Below are positions 1-6,390 of a stretch of 14,695 bases of DNA, in pieces. The notes beneath the pieces were generated by a model. It ran no database searches, had not been told where the DNA came from, and worked only from the letters and a program-made list of their open reading frames with translations. Every line of letters begins with the position of its first letter. Positions within the stretch are counted from its first letter, which is position 1. Origin of the DNA: DASQFI01 sp050264575 (GTDB lineage: Bacteria; Acidobacteriota; Vicinamibacteria; Vicinamibacterales; SCN-69-37); assembly GCA_050264575.1 (NCBI GenBank), contig JBLNGH010000367.1, forward strand, positions 1 to 14,695. The letters run 5' to 3'. The position numbers and the translations under genes were made by a program.

Positions 1-1
1 G

Positions 2-1042
2 TTCGAGGGGCTGAAGCGCGTCGAAGTGACGGAAGCGTCGGCCGGCGACATCTTCTGCCTGGCCGGCATCGAGAACATCATGATCGGCGAGACGATCGCC
101 GACGCCGAGCAGCCGGTCGCAATTGAGACGATCGCCATCGACGAACCGACGGTCTCGACGATTTTCGGCGTGAACACGTCGCCGTTCGCCGGGCGCGACG
201 GCAGGTTCGTCACGTCGCGGCAGATCAAGGATCGCCTCGACCGGGAGTTGCTCGGGAACGTGTCGATTCGCGTCGAGCCCACCGAGACGCCGGAGCAGAT
301 GAAAGTCATCGGCCGAGGTGAGCTGCAGCTGTCGATCCTGATCGAGACGATGCGCCGCGAGGGGTTCGAGCTCCAGGTCTCACGGCCGGAAATCGTCACG
401 CGCGAGATCGCCGGTACGTTGAGCGAGCCGGTCGAGGAGCTGGTCATCGACGTGGCCGAGCAGTACCAGGGCATGGTCATCGCCGAGATCGGCATCCGCC
501 GCGGCGCCATGACCCGGATGATCAATCACGGCAGCGGACGGATTCGCCTCGAGTTCCGCATCCCCGCGCGCGGCCTCATCGGCTTCCGGTCGCAATTCCT
601 GACCGAAACCAGAGGCACCGGCATCATGCACCACCTCTTTGCCGGCTGGGAGCCGTGGCACGGCCCGATTCCGTCCCGCCCGACGGGGGCGCTCGTCGCC
701 AACCGCCCCGGCCTGGCCACCGCGTACGCCATCGCCAATCTTCAGGAGCGCGGCGAAATGTTCATCGATCCGGGAACGGAGACGTACGAAGGGATGATCG
801 TCGGCGAGAATTCGCGGCCGAACGATCTCGACGTCAACATCACGCGCGAGAAAAAGCAGACCAACATGCGCGCTTCCACCGCGGACGAAGCCATTCGTCT
901 GATTCCGCCGCGGCGCCTCAGCCTGGAGCAATCCATCGAGTTCATCAACGACGACGAGTTGGTGGAGGTCACGCCGCGGAATCTGCGGCTGCGTAAGAAG
1001 ACTCTCGCGGCCAATATGCGCCCCAGGCGGCTTGAGGGTTAA
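2..1042 (+). CDS. typA: Translational GTPase TypA/BipA, C-terminal 346 residues (5' end outside window)
   Basis: TypA/BipA is a ribosome-binding GTPase of the EF-G superfamily that acts in the cytoplasm in stress adaptation and large-subunit assembly. The reading frame is open from base 2, so the gene starts before the window and the GTPase domain is missing here. What is visible is the end of the beta-barrel domain (FEGLKRVEV, then GDIFCLAGIENIMIGETI), the EF-G-like domain III (ETPEQMKVIGRGELQLSILI), domain V, and the TypA-specific C-terminal domain (RGLIGFRSQFLTETRGTGIM, then the NITREKKQTNMRAS segment that belongs to the ribosome-binding loop region). The conserved TypA ending VTPRNLRLRKK is present. 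About 250 residues are absent compared with a usual length near 600. Nothing looks degenerate. The next gene starts 36 bases downstream on the same strand with its own -10 element. Confidence 0.97.
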   Translation, partial: FEGLKRVEVTEASAGDIFCLAGIENIMIGETIADAEQPVAIETIAIDEPTVSTIFGVNTSPFAGRDGRFVTSRQIKDRLDRELLGNVSIRVEPTETPEQMKVIGRGELQLSILIETMRREGFELQVSRPEIVTREIAGTLSEPVEELVIDVAEQYQGMVIAEIGIRRGAMTRMINHGSGRIRLEFRIPARGLIGFRSQFLTETRGTGIMHHLFAGWEPWHGPIPSRPTGALVANRPGLATAYAIANLQERGEMFIDPGTETYEGMIVGENSRPNDLDVNITREKKQTNMRASTADEAIRLIPPRRLSLEQSIEFINDDELVEVTPRNLRLRKKTLAANMRPRRLEG

Positions 1043-1066
1043 GGAGCGCCCGCGGCCCGCCCACCA

Positions 1067-1072
1067 TATACT
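1067..1072 (+). promoter_or_regulatory. -10 hexamer TATACT, probable leaderless promoter
   Basis: TATACT lies five bases before the ATG at 1078, so transcription would be expected to start at or within a base or two of the start codon. There is no Shine-Dalgarno sequence in the gap and no recognisable -35 TTGACA at 16-18 bases upstream. The same arrangement recurs at other genes in this window. Confidence 0.6.
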
Positions 1073-1077
1073 GAGCG

Positions 1078-1971
1078 ATGACCTTGCCACTTTTCCGCGT
1101 CTGGCCGCGAGGCGCCGTCGTATTGCTCGCATGGCTCGGTGCGTCCTTGCCTGCGACGACCCGGGCCACGCCGGCCCCGGAGCACGTCTTCGTCACCGTC
1201 GTGGACGCCAAGGGCCGGCCGGTCGATGGTCTTGGCGTCTCTGATTTCGTCGTCGAGCTCGATGGGAAGCCGCAGGAAATCGTGCGGGCGGAGAAAGCCC
1301 AGGTGCCGCCGTCGGTTCTGATGATGACGGATCGGCTGGGTCTCAATTCGAACTACACCGCCTTCGATCTCAGCAAGGCGCTGAGCGATTTCGTGAAGGC
1401 CCTGCGAACCGGCGCGCCGGACAGCAAGTTTGCGCTCACGACCTTCGACGGACCGGTCGTGCAGGTCACCAAGTTCACCAGCGCGCCGGCTGAGCTCGAC
1501 AAGGCGCTGGGGCGGCTGTCGACCGTCTCGCCGACCGCGGCGCTTCTCGACGGTATGAGCTCAGCGGCGAACGACCTCGCACGGGCACCGACCGGCCGGC
1601 GCATTCTCCTGGTGGTCGTGGCCTCGTACCGGCTCGATCAAAGCAGCCTGCGCACCGACGTGGCCGGCGAGCAGCTGCGGATGTCGAACGCGTCGCTCTG
1701 GGCCGTGGAAGTGCGCGCCGAAAGCGGCAATTTCAGCAGCCAGGCGCGCGAAGAAACGCTCGACACCGGCAGCAAGATGAGCGGCGGCCTTCGCGACGTC
1801 GTCGCGTCGCGGAGCGGCCTCGGCAACTCGTGCAAGCGATTCGCCGAGCTGATTCTGGGTCAGTACGACGTGACCTACGCGCCGGCGGGCGGGACCGGGC
1901 GCAGCCGGCTCGCCGTCGGTGTCAAAGGTTCAGGACTGCGCCTTCTCGCGCCGTCATGGCTGAGCAAATGA
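1078..1971 (+). CDS. Secreted VWFA-related protein with a lost MIDAS metal site
   Basis: This is a 297-residue exported protein. Residues 1-30 look like a signal peptide: basic start, hydrophobic run GAVVLLAWLGASL, then a TRA-TPA type cleavage site. The segment after it (VFVTVVDAKGRPVDGLGVSD, then FVVELDGKPQEI) matches the N-terminal beta-domain of VWFA-related proteins common in Acidobacteriota, and the remainder follows a von Willebrand factor A fold with the late motif QYDVTYAP. At the expected DxSxS metal-binding motif the sequence is MTDRLGLN (residues 83-90), so both serines are gone and metal-dependent ligand binding is unlikely. The ATG was chosen because it gives the signal peptide and sits five bases after TATACT. 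Its partner and function are unknown. It could be a structural or decoy member of the family. Confidence 0.85.
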   Translation: MTLPLFRVWPRGAVVLLAWLGASLPATTRATPAPEHVFVTVVDAKGRPVDGLGVSDFVVELDGKPQEIVRAEKAQVPPSVLMMTDRLGLNSNYTAFDLSKALSDFVKALRTGAPDSKFALTTFDGPVVQVTKFTSAPAELDKALGRLSTVSPTAALLDGMSSAANDLARAPTGRRILLVVVASYRLDQSSLRTDVAGEQLRMSNASLWAVEVRAESGNFSSQAREETLDTGSKMSGGLRDVVASRSGLGNSCKRFAELILGQYDVTYAPAGGTGRSRLAVGVKGSGLRLLAPSWLSK

Positions 1972-2000
1972 CGTCCGCCGTCCTCGCGGCCCCGTTCAGG

Positions 2001-2006
2001 TAGCGT
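2001..2006 (+). promoter_or_regulatory. Weak TANNNT -10-like element before the GT87 gene
   Basis: TAGCGT ends six bases before the GTG at 2013, the same spacing as the better -10 elements in the window, and no Shine-Dalgarno sequence is present. The hexamer itself keeps only the T, A and final T positions, so it may be chance. Confidence 0.3.
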
Positions 2007-2012
2007 CCCGCC

Positions 2013-3146
2013 GTGCGCGATCGATTCCGACCGTTTCTCTGGCCGGCGCTCTTCGTCACGCTCGCCGCGATTCTGTTCACGACACGAATTCGGACCGAGA
2101 TGGTCGACTTCGACGTCTACCGGACCGCCGGCGCCCGCGCGCTCGCCGCCGAGCCGTTGTACCGCGGCGAGGACGGGCACTATCAGTTCAAGTACCTGCC
2201 GGCGTTCGCGATGGTGATGGCGCCGTTCGCGAGAATCGACCGCGAGGCGGCGCAGGCGATCTGGTTCGCGCTGTCGACGGGCCTGCTGACGGCCTTCGTG
2301 CGCTGGTCGGTACGCGGTCTGCCGGAGCGGCGTCGATCGGAGCCGGTGCTGGCGGGACTCGCAGTCTTGTTCATGGCGAAGTTCTACGCGCACGAACTGA
2401 CGCTGGGGCAGACGAACATCATGCTCGGCTGTCTGCTCGCCGGGGCACTGCTCGCCGTGCAAATCGATCAGCCGATGGTCGCCGGCGCGCTCATCGGCGC
2501 CGCCGCATTCGTCAAGCCGTACGCGCTGATCCTCCTCCCCTGGCTGGCGTTCACGTACGGCTTGTCAGCGGCCCTCTCGTGCAGCGCCGTGCTCGTGCTC
2601 GGCCTCCTGTTTCCGATCCTCCGCTACGGCTGGAACGGCAATCTCAAGCTGCTCGCCGACTGGTACCGCACGGTCACCGAATCGACGACGCCCAATCTCA
2701 CCAGCGCCGACAACATTTCGCTGGCCGCGATGTGGGCGAAGTGGCTCGGCCCGGGCGGCGTGGCAGCCGGGATGACGGCCCTGTCGAGCCTGGGCGCGAT
2801 TTCGCTTGTCGGCATGGTCTGGCTGCGACGCCTGCGTGTCGGCTCGCCGGACTACCTCGAGTTCGCGCTGCTCATGATTCTCATTCCGCTGCTCTCGCCG
2901 CAGGGATGGGACTACCTGTTGCTCCTCGCGACGCCGGCGGTCGTCTGCCTGATGGACCGCTGGCCCGAGACGAGCCGCGGCTGGCAGGTCGCGTCAGGTC
3001 TCGCGCTCATCCTGATGTCGTTTACGCTGTTCGATCTGATGGGACGAACGCTGTACGCGCATTTCATGGCGCTGTCGATCGTCACGGTCGCGGCGATCAG
3101 CCTCGCGCTCGCGGTGGCGCAGCTTCGATGGAAGCAGCTTGCATGA
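2013..3146 (+). CDS. GT87 family (DUF2029) membrane glycosyltransferase
   Basis: This 377-residue polytopic inner-membrane protein belongs to the GT-C glycosyltransferases of family 87, which use polyprenyl-phosphate sugars outside the cytoplasmic membrane; the best studied members are mycobacterial polyprenyl-phosphomannose-dependent mannosyltransferases. Visible hallmarks are the first transmembrane helix (residues 8-24), the acidic loop VDFDVYRTAG (31-40) with Asp32 and Asp34 as candidate catalytic residues, EPLYRG, the QFKYLPAF segment (58-65), LGQTNI (131-136), and SPQGWDYLLLL (295-305), followed by more hydrophobic helices to the C-terminus. The start is GTG with no Shine-Dalgarno site; the frame fits the first helix. 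The acceptor and sugar cannot be read from sequence. It lies 41 bases after the VWFA gene and 33 before the next gene. Confidence 0.88.
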   Translation: MRDRFRPFLWPALFVTLAAILFTTRIRTEMVDFDVYRTAGARALAAEPLYRGEDGHYQFKYLPAFAMVMAPFARIDREAAQAIWFALSTGLLTAFVRWSVRGLPERRRSEPVLAGLAVLFMAKFYAHELTLGQTNIMLGCLLAGALLAVQIDQPMVAGALIGAAAFVKPYALILLPWLAFTYGLSAALSCSAVLVLGLLFPILRYGWNGNLKLLADWYRTVTESTTPNLTSADNISLAAMWAKWLGPGGVAAGMTALSSLGAISLVGMVWLRRLRVGSPDYLEFALLMILIPLLSPQGWDYLLLLATPAVVCLMDRWPETSRGWQVASGLALILMSFTLFDLMGRTLYAHFMALSIVTVAAISLALAVAQLRWKQLA

Positions 3147-3179
3147 GGCTATGAGGCTCAAAGGCCCGGAGAAACCCTG

Positions 3180-3704
3180 ATGACTGCTCCTCTCAACGCC
3201 TTCGCATCTTCAGTGCTGGCGCTCGCCCTTCTCACGGGCGCGACGCTCAAGTTCGACACTCCGCAGGGATGGGTGACGAAGGCGCCAACCTCCTCGATGC
3301 GCGTCGCGGAGTTCACGCTGCCCAAGGTCGCGGGCGATGCAGAAGACGCCACCTTGGCGATTTTTTTCTTCGGCGGCCAGGGAGGCAGCGTTCAAGCGAA
3401 TCTCGATCGCTGGATCAGTCAGATGACGCAACCGGACGGACGGCCCTCGAAAGATCTCGCAAAGACAACGAAGATATCGCCGCGAGGCCTGCCGATCACG
3501 CTCGTTGATCTCAGCGGCACGTACGTCGCCGAAGTGAGTCCTGGCTCAACCGAGCGTTTCAACAAGCCGGGTTTCCGCCTGCGCGCCGCCGTGGTCGACA
3601 CGAAGGACGGACCTTATTTCGTGAAGTTGACGGGCCCGGAGAAAACGGTCGCGCGCTGGGACGACGCCTTCATGGGATTCCTGAAGAGCTTGCGCGTGGA
3701 ATAG
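3180..3704 (+). CDS. Small exported protein of unknown function
   Basis: This 174-residue protein starts with a likely signal peptide (residues 1-21, hydrophobic SVLALALLTGA). The mature part opens with LKFDTPQGWVTKAPTSSMR, then a beta-rich stretch with AIFFFGGQGGSVQANLDRWI (residues 60-79) and ends GPYFVKLTGPEKTVARWDDAFMGFLKSLR. This pattern, a GW strand near the N-terminus and a final amphipathic helix after VARWDDAF, resembles small PsbP/Mog1-type folds, but that is a resemblance by eye, not an assignment. The ATG is preceded by GGAG at 3168-3171 with an eight-base spacer. It is 33 bases after the GT87 gene on the same strand and may be co-transcribed. A run of seven T at 3361-3367 is read through in frame. 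Confidence 0.8.
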   Translation: MTAPLNAFASSVLALALLTGATLKFDTPQGWVTKAPTSSMRVAEFTLPKVAGDAEDATLAIFFFGGQGGSVQANLDRWISQMTQPDGRPSKDLAKTTKISPRGLPITLVDLSGTYVAEVSPGSTERFNKPGFRLRAAVVDTKDGPYFVKLTGPEKTVARWDDAFMGFLKSLRVE

Positions 3705-3722
3705 GCGATCCAGAACCTGCCT

Positions 3723-3757
3723 AACTTCGAACTTCGACGTTCGAACTTCAAATCCGA
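3723..3757. repeat. GAACTTC-type heptanucleotide repeat with hairpin between convergent genes
   Basis: Five consecutive seven-base units can be read: AACTTCG, AACTTCG, ACGTTCG, AACTTCA, AATCCGA. TTCGAAC at 3726-3732 pairs perfectly with GTTCGAA at 3739-3745 across a six-base loop. The element fills part of the 88-base gap between two converging genes (stops at 3704 and 3793). A related element lies at 12789-12816 in another convergent gap. A termination role is an inference; there is no T-tract. Confidence 0.65.
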
Positions 3758-3792
3758 AGTGAGTGTCCGCTCGCCCTCCGAGCCTCCGCGCC

Positions 3793-4755
3793 TCACCCCG
3801 CCAGCGACCAGTCGGTGTGCGGCATCCGGTTCAGGACGAGCCAGCCGTAGAGCAGTCCGCGATACGTCTGCCAGCGCATCCCCTTGCGTTGATAGAACGG
3901 CAGCAGCGCGCGCTGAAGTGCCGGCAAATGGTAGAACGGCACCCCGGGGAAATAGTGATGCTCGAGGTGGTAGTTGGAGTTGATGAAGACGAAATCCCAG
4001 AACCAGTTGCCACGCATCAGCGTGCCCCACTTGGCGGGGTCTGACGGATCGATGTCGTAGTGCTGGCCGAGGCGGTTGAGCGTGAACGCCACCGGAAACA
4101 CGAAGAAGACGGGAATGATGTGCGCGCGAAGCGCGGCGCCCGGGCCGAACAGCCACCAGAGCACCGTGATCGCGGCGAGATGGAAGGCGATCGCCGCGCG
4201 GCGCTCCCACTGGATCGTCGCCCGCAGATCGTCGGGATAGGTCGCGGTCTCCTTGCGCGCGGCCCGGAAATAGATCGGAAACAGCGCCGGCGTCGCGTAG
4301 AGCAGCTTGTACCAGCGCGCGTTGACTTTCGGCGACAGGTGATGCCGCTTGGGATCGTCGTCGGCGGACCCCAGCTCCGCGTGATGATCGAGATGCCAGC
4401 GAGTGAATTGCGACGCGGAGATACCGCTTGGAATCGCGTACGCGAGCGCCAGCACACGCTCGGCCACCGCATGGCGCGTGTCGAACACGAGATGATGCAG
4501 GACTTCGTGCAGGAGCACCGTGAAATTGAAGACCGTGAAGCCCTGGACGATCGCGAGCGGGATCCAGATCCACGGTGAATCGAAACGGATCAGCGCCCAG
4601 GTCGCCACACCGAGAATCAGGAACTGGCGAGCGGCGACGATGAGGTGGCGGCCCGGCGATTTCGCGTGCAGCCGGCGCATGGTCTCGCGGCTGATCGCCT
4701 GGCCGAGCTCGGCCCGCAGGGCGCCTGCATGCGCGCTGTAGTAGTGCGCCTTCAC
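3793..4755 (-). CDS. Membrane fatty acid desaturase family protein
   Basis: This 320-residue integral membrane protein is a di-iron fatty acid desaturase/hydroxylase-type enzyme. The three histidine boxes are intact: HEVLHH (residues 83-88), HLDHH (121-125) and HLEHH (263-267), the last in the familiar NYHLEHHYFPGVPFYHLP context. Hydrophobic pairs of helices lie at about residues 37-75 and 185-225. These features point to an O2-dependent enzyme acting on lipid acyl chains or a lipid-like substrate; the substrate is not determinable. The frame stays open upstream to 4860, but that extension would be translated from a heptanucleotide repeat. The GTG at 4755 is preferred because it is exactly six bases after TACAAT and begins a plausible N-terminus (VKAHYYSAHAG). 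It is co-directional with the upstream exporter gene, separated by a 160-base gap filled by the repeat element. Confidence 0.9.
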   Translation of the reverse strand: MKAHYYSAHAGALRAELGQAISRETMRRLHAKSPGRHLIVAARQFLILGVATWALIRFDSPWIWIPLAIVQGFTVFNFTVLLHEVLHHLVFDTRHAVAERVLALAYAIPSGISASQFTRWHLDHHAELGSADDDPKRHHLSPKVNARWYKLLYATPALFPIYFRAARKETATYPDDLRATIQWERRAAIAFHLAAITVLWWLFGPGAALRAHIIPVFFVFPVAFTLNRLGQHYDIDPSDPAKWGTLMRGNWFWDFVFINSNYHLEHHYFPGVPFYHLPALQRALLPFYQRKGMRWQTYRGLLYGWLVLNRMPHTDWSLAG

Positions 4756-4761
4756 GATCCC

Positions 4762-4767
4762 ATTGTA
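4762..4767 (-). promoter_or_regulatory. -10 hexamer TACAAT, probable leaderless promoter of the desaturase
   Basis: Read on the minus strand, TACAAT is followed by six bases and then the GTG start at 4755. No Shine-Dalgarno site is present. The -35 position falls inside the CCC-rich arm of the neighbouring heptanucleotide element and does not match TTGACA. Confidence 0.6.
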
Positions 4768-4775
4768 AGGGCCCT

Positions 4776-4914
4776 GAAAAGGGCAGAGGGCAAAGGGCAG
4801 AGGGCAGAGGAGAGGGCAAAAGAAGAAGGTAACAAAGGAGGATGCGTCCACCTTCGTCAACCTTGCCCCTGCACCCTTCCCTTTGCCCTCTGCCCTTTGC
4901 CCTCTGCCCTTTTC
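4776..4914. repeat. GGGCARA heptanucleotide inverted-repeat element, copy 1
   Basis: The left arm (4776-4808) contains four tandem seven-base units, GGGCAGA, GGGCAAA, GGGCAGA, GGGCAGA, after GAAAA; a further GGAGA-GGGCAAA follows to 4820. The right arm (4882-4914) is its reverse complement with 32 of 33 positions matching. The central 73 bases (4809-4881) are not part of the arms. Four GGG runs with four-base spacers in the left arm fit the usual pattern for a G-quadruplex. The element fills almost the whole gap between the exporter stop (4916) and the -10 of the desaturase. It could act as a terminator or insulator between the two genes; that is an inference from position. Confidence 0.85.
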
Positions 4915-4915
4915 C

Positions 4916-5884
4916 TCATCCCCCGCTCTGCTCGGGTCCGGGCTCGGGGGCCGTCATTTTCCTCCCGAGCCGACTGAGGAAGACGCCGGCGAGCACCAGC
5001 CCAGCCCCGGTCAGCTTCAGAGGCGTCAGGGGCTCCCCAAGCCAGATGGCCGCGACGGTAATGGCGACGATCGGCACCAGATTCGAGTACAGCGAGGTGC
5101 GCGCGGGACCGATCCGCTGCACCGCGATGTACCAGATCAGATAGGACAGGCACAGCGCCAGAAGCGCCGAGAGCACCAGCGCCGTCCACGTCCAGGCGCT
5201 CACCGCCGCCCAGTTCATGGCGATGATCTGCGGCAGCGCGAGGAGCGCATACGGCACGGCGCCGATCGCCATGGTCATGCCGGTGACATAGAGCGGCGAA
5301 TGCCGCTTGATCAGATGGGCGGCGCCGAGCGTGTACGTGGTCCAGCACGCGACCGAGATCATCACGAGAAGGTCGCCGCCGAGCGTCGCGCCGCCGAACG
5401 AGGCGCCCCGGCCCACGACGAAGTAGATCCCGGTGATCGAGACGGCCGCTCCGATCCAGTGGAGGATGCCGATCGCTTCCCGCCCGAGCAGCGCCGAAAC
5501 CGTCGCGATCGCGACCGGCGTCGCGCCGATGATGAGCGCACCGTTCGACACGCTCGTTTTTGCGACGCCGCCGACAAAGAACAGCTGGTACATCCAGTGG
5601 CCCACCAGCCCGAGCCACAACAGATCGATCCGATCACGCCGGGTGAGCGGGAACGGCGTGTAGAAGATCGGCGACATGCGGCCCCGCGTGGCGCGCGCGC
5701 GACGCTGCGCCAGCCGAATCGTGATCAGAAACACGCACGCCGCGAGCGCCATGCGGATCGCGTTGAACGGCTGCGGGGGAATCTCCAGGAACGCGCGCTT
5801 GATGACGCTGTAGTTCGCGCCCCAGATGACAACCATGAGGAGAAGGAGTGCATCAATCGACGACGGTGAAGTACGGGGCGTCAA
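4916..5884 (-). CDS. EamA/DMT superfamily metabolite exporter
   Basis: This 322-residue protein has about ten hydrophobic helices arranged as two EamA repeats. The first opens with LLLLMVVIWGANYSVIKRAF (residues 13-32), the WG-N-x-x-x-IK pattern of the family; the second ends with YIAVQRIGPARTSLYSNLVP (252-271) followed by AIWLGEPLTPLKLTGAGLVL, the classic closing segment of RhaT/EamA transporters. Members export amino acids or other small metabolites across the inner membrane; the substrate cannot be told. The start is a TTG at 5884, chosen because it gives a short cytoplasmic tail before helix 1; an ATG at 5836 would cut into that helix. TACTTT lies eight bases before the TTG and may be the -10. 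The 5' end overlaps the first unit of the GTACTTC array. Confidence 0.9.
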   Translation of the reverse strand: MTPRTSPSSIDALLLLMVVIWGANYSVIKRAFLEIPPQPFNAIRMALAACVFLITIRLAQRRARATRGRMSPIFYTPFPLTRRDRIDLLWLGLVGHWMYQLFFVGGVAKTSVSNGALIIGATPVAIATVSALLGREAIGILHWIGAAVSITGIYFVVGRGASFGGATLGGDLLVMISVACWTTYTLGAAHLIKRHSPLYVTGMTMAIGAVPYALLALPQIIAMNWAAVSAWTWTALVLSALLALCLSYLIWYIAVQRIGPARTSLYSNLVPIVAITVAAIWLGEPLTPLKLTGAGLVLAGVFLSRLGRKMTAPEPGPEQSGG

Positions 5885-6122
5885 GACCGCGGAAAGTACG
5901 GGTGTGAAGAGATCAAGAAGTACGGGAGTTGAAAGACGGAAAAAGGGTGTGAACAGATCAACAAGTACGAATAGCTTAGCCGTACTTCGCGGGTCTTCAA
6001 ACGTCGGTTCTGGACAGGATGTACTTCAGAGCGCCAGACTTGCGTACTTCATGCGCCCTTGACTCTTGTACTTCCGAAGCTTTTCACCCGCGTACTTCTC
6101 TCGCTTTTCACTCCCGTACTTC
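5868..6122. repeat. Head-to-head GTACTTC repeat array, period about 24 bases
   Basis: The core GAAGTAC (top strand) occurs at 5868 and 5917, with one-base variants at 5893 and 5962. The reverse core GTACTTC occurs at 5982, 6021, 6044, 6068, 6092 and 6116. Spacing is 25, 24 and 45 in the left half and 39, 23, 24, 24 and 24 in the right half. The best copies share the longer block TTCAC-N-CCCGTACTTC on one strand or the other. The two halves meet at a small palindrome (AAGTACG 5963-5969 with CGTACTT 5981-5987). The array fills the first half of the divergent gap between the exporter and the VWFA operon. No open frame with recognisable protein lies in it. Confidence 0.8.
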
Positions 6123-6126
6123 ACCG

Positions 6127-6163
6127 ACAGGGCCGTTCTGGCCGAAGGCCCGAACGGCCCTGT
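6127..6163. other. Strong imperfect hairpin at the end of the GTACTTC array
   Basis: ACAGGGCCGTTC (6127-6138) pairs perfectly with GAACGGCCCTGT (6152-6163). Inside it, after one mismatch, GGCC (6140-6143) pairs with GGCC (6147-6150) around a GAA loop. There is no T-tract on either strand. It may be a terminator for transcripts entering the gap, a processing site or a protein-binding palindrome. Confidence 0.65.
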
Positions 6164-6390
6164 GGGACTGGATTTAGGGATACTCCACCGGACAGGGGAA
6201 CGGGCGGCCGCGGGAGATCGTCGCATTAGGGTAGGGCCGGTTCTCGCAGGCTCGCAGAGCGCGCCCCCGGCCGCCCAGGAGTCCGGTCCCCGATATACTG
6301 CAAGGAGGGGATCGGCACCGACCGACATCGCGCGGGCGTCCGGCTACGCGATCGCCTCCATTCCCCGGACAGCAGGAGCGGCGCACGACC
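6164..6390 (+). promoter_or_regulatory. Upstream region of the VWFA/CobA-HemD operon with -10 TATACT
   Basis: TATACT at 6294-6299, followed by G as at the other -10 elements here, is the best promoter candidate for the operon. It would give a leader of roughly 85 bases to the GTG at 6391. No -35 match is seen. An AAGGAGGGG run follows the hexamer but has no start codon after it. AGGAG at 6374-6378, 12 bases before the GTG, is the probable ribosome binding site. Nothing else recognisable lies between 6164 and 6290. Confidence 0.5.

Noticed and set aside
3361..3367. Frameshift at a run of seven T in the small exported protein
   Set aside because: The reading frame continues with consistent composition and a sensible C-terminus on both sides of the run.
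4756..4860. N-terminal extension of the desaturase by 35 residues
   Set aside because: The extension would be encoded by the CCC-rich heptanucleotide arm, and TACAAT six bases before GTG 4755 supports the shorter form.
5868..6122. CRISPR array
   Set aside because: Only about 7-16 bases are shared between units, both orientations occur in one array, spacing varies from 23 to 45 and no cas gene is present.
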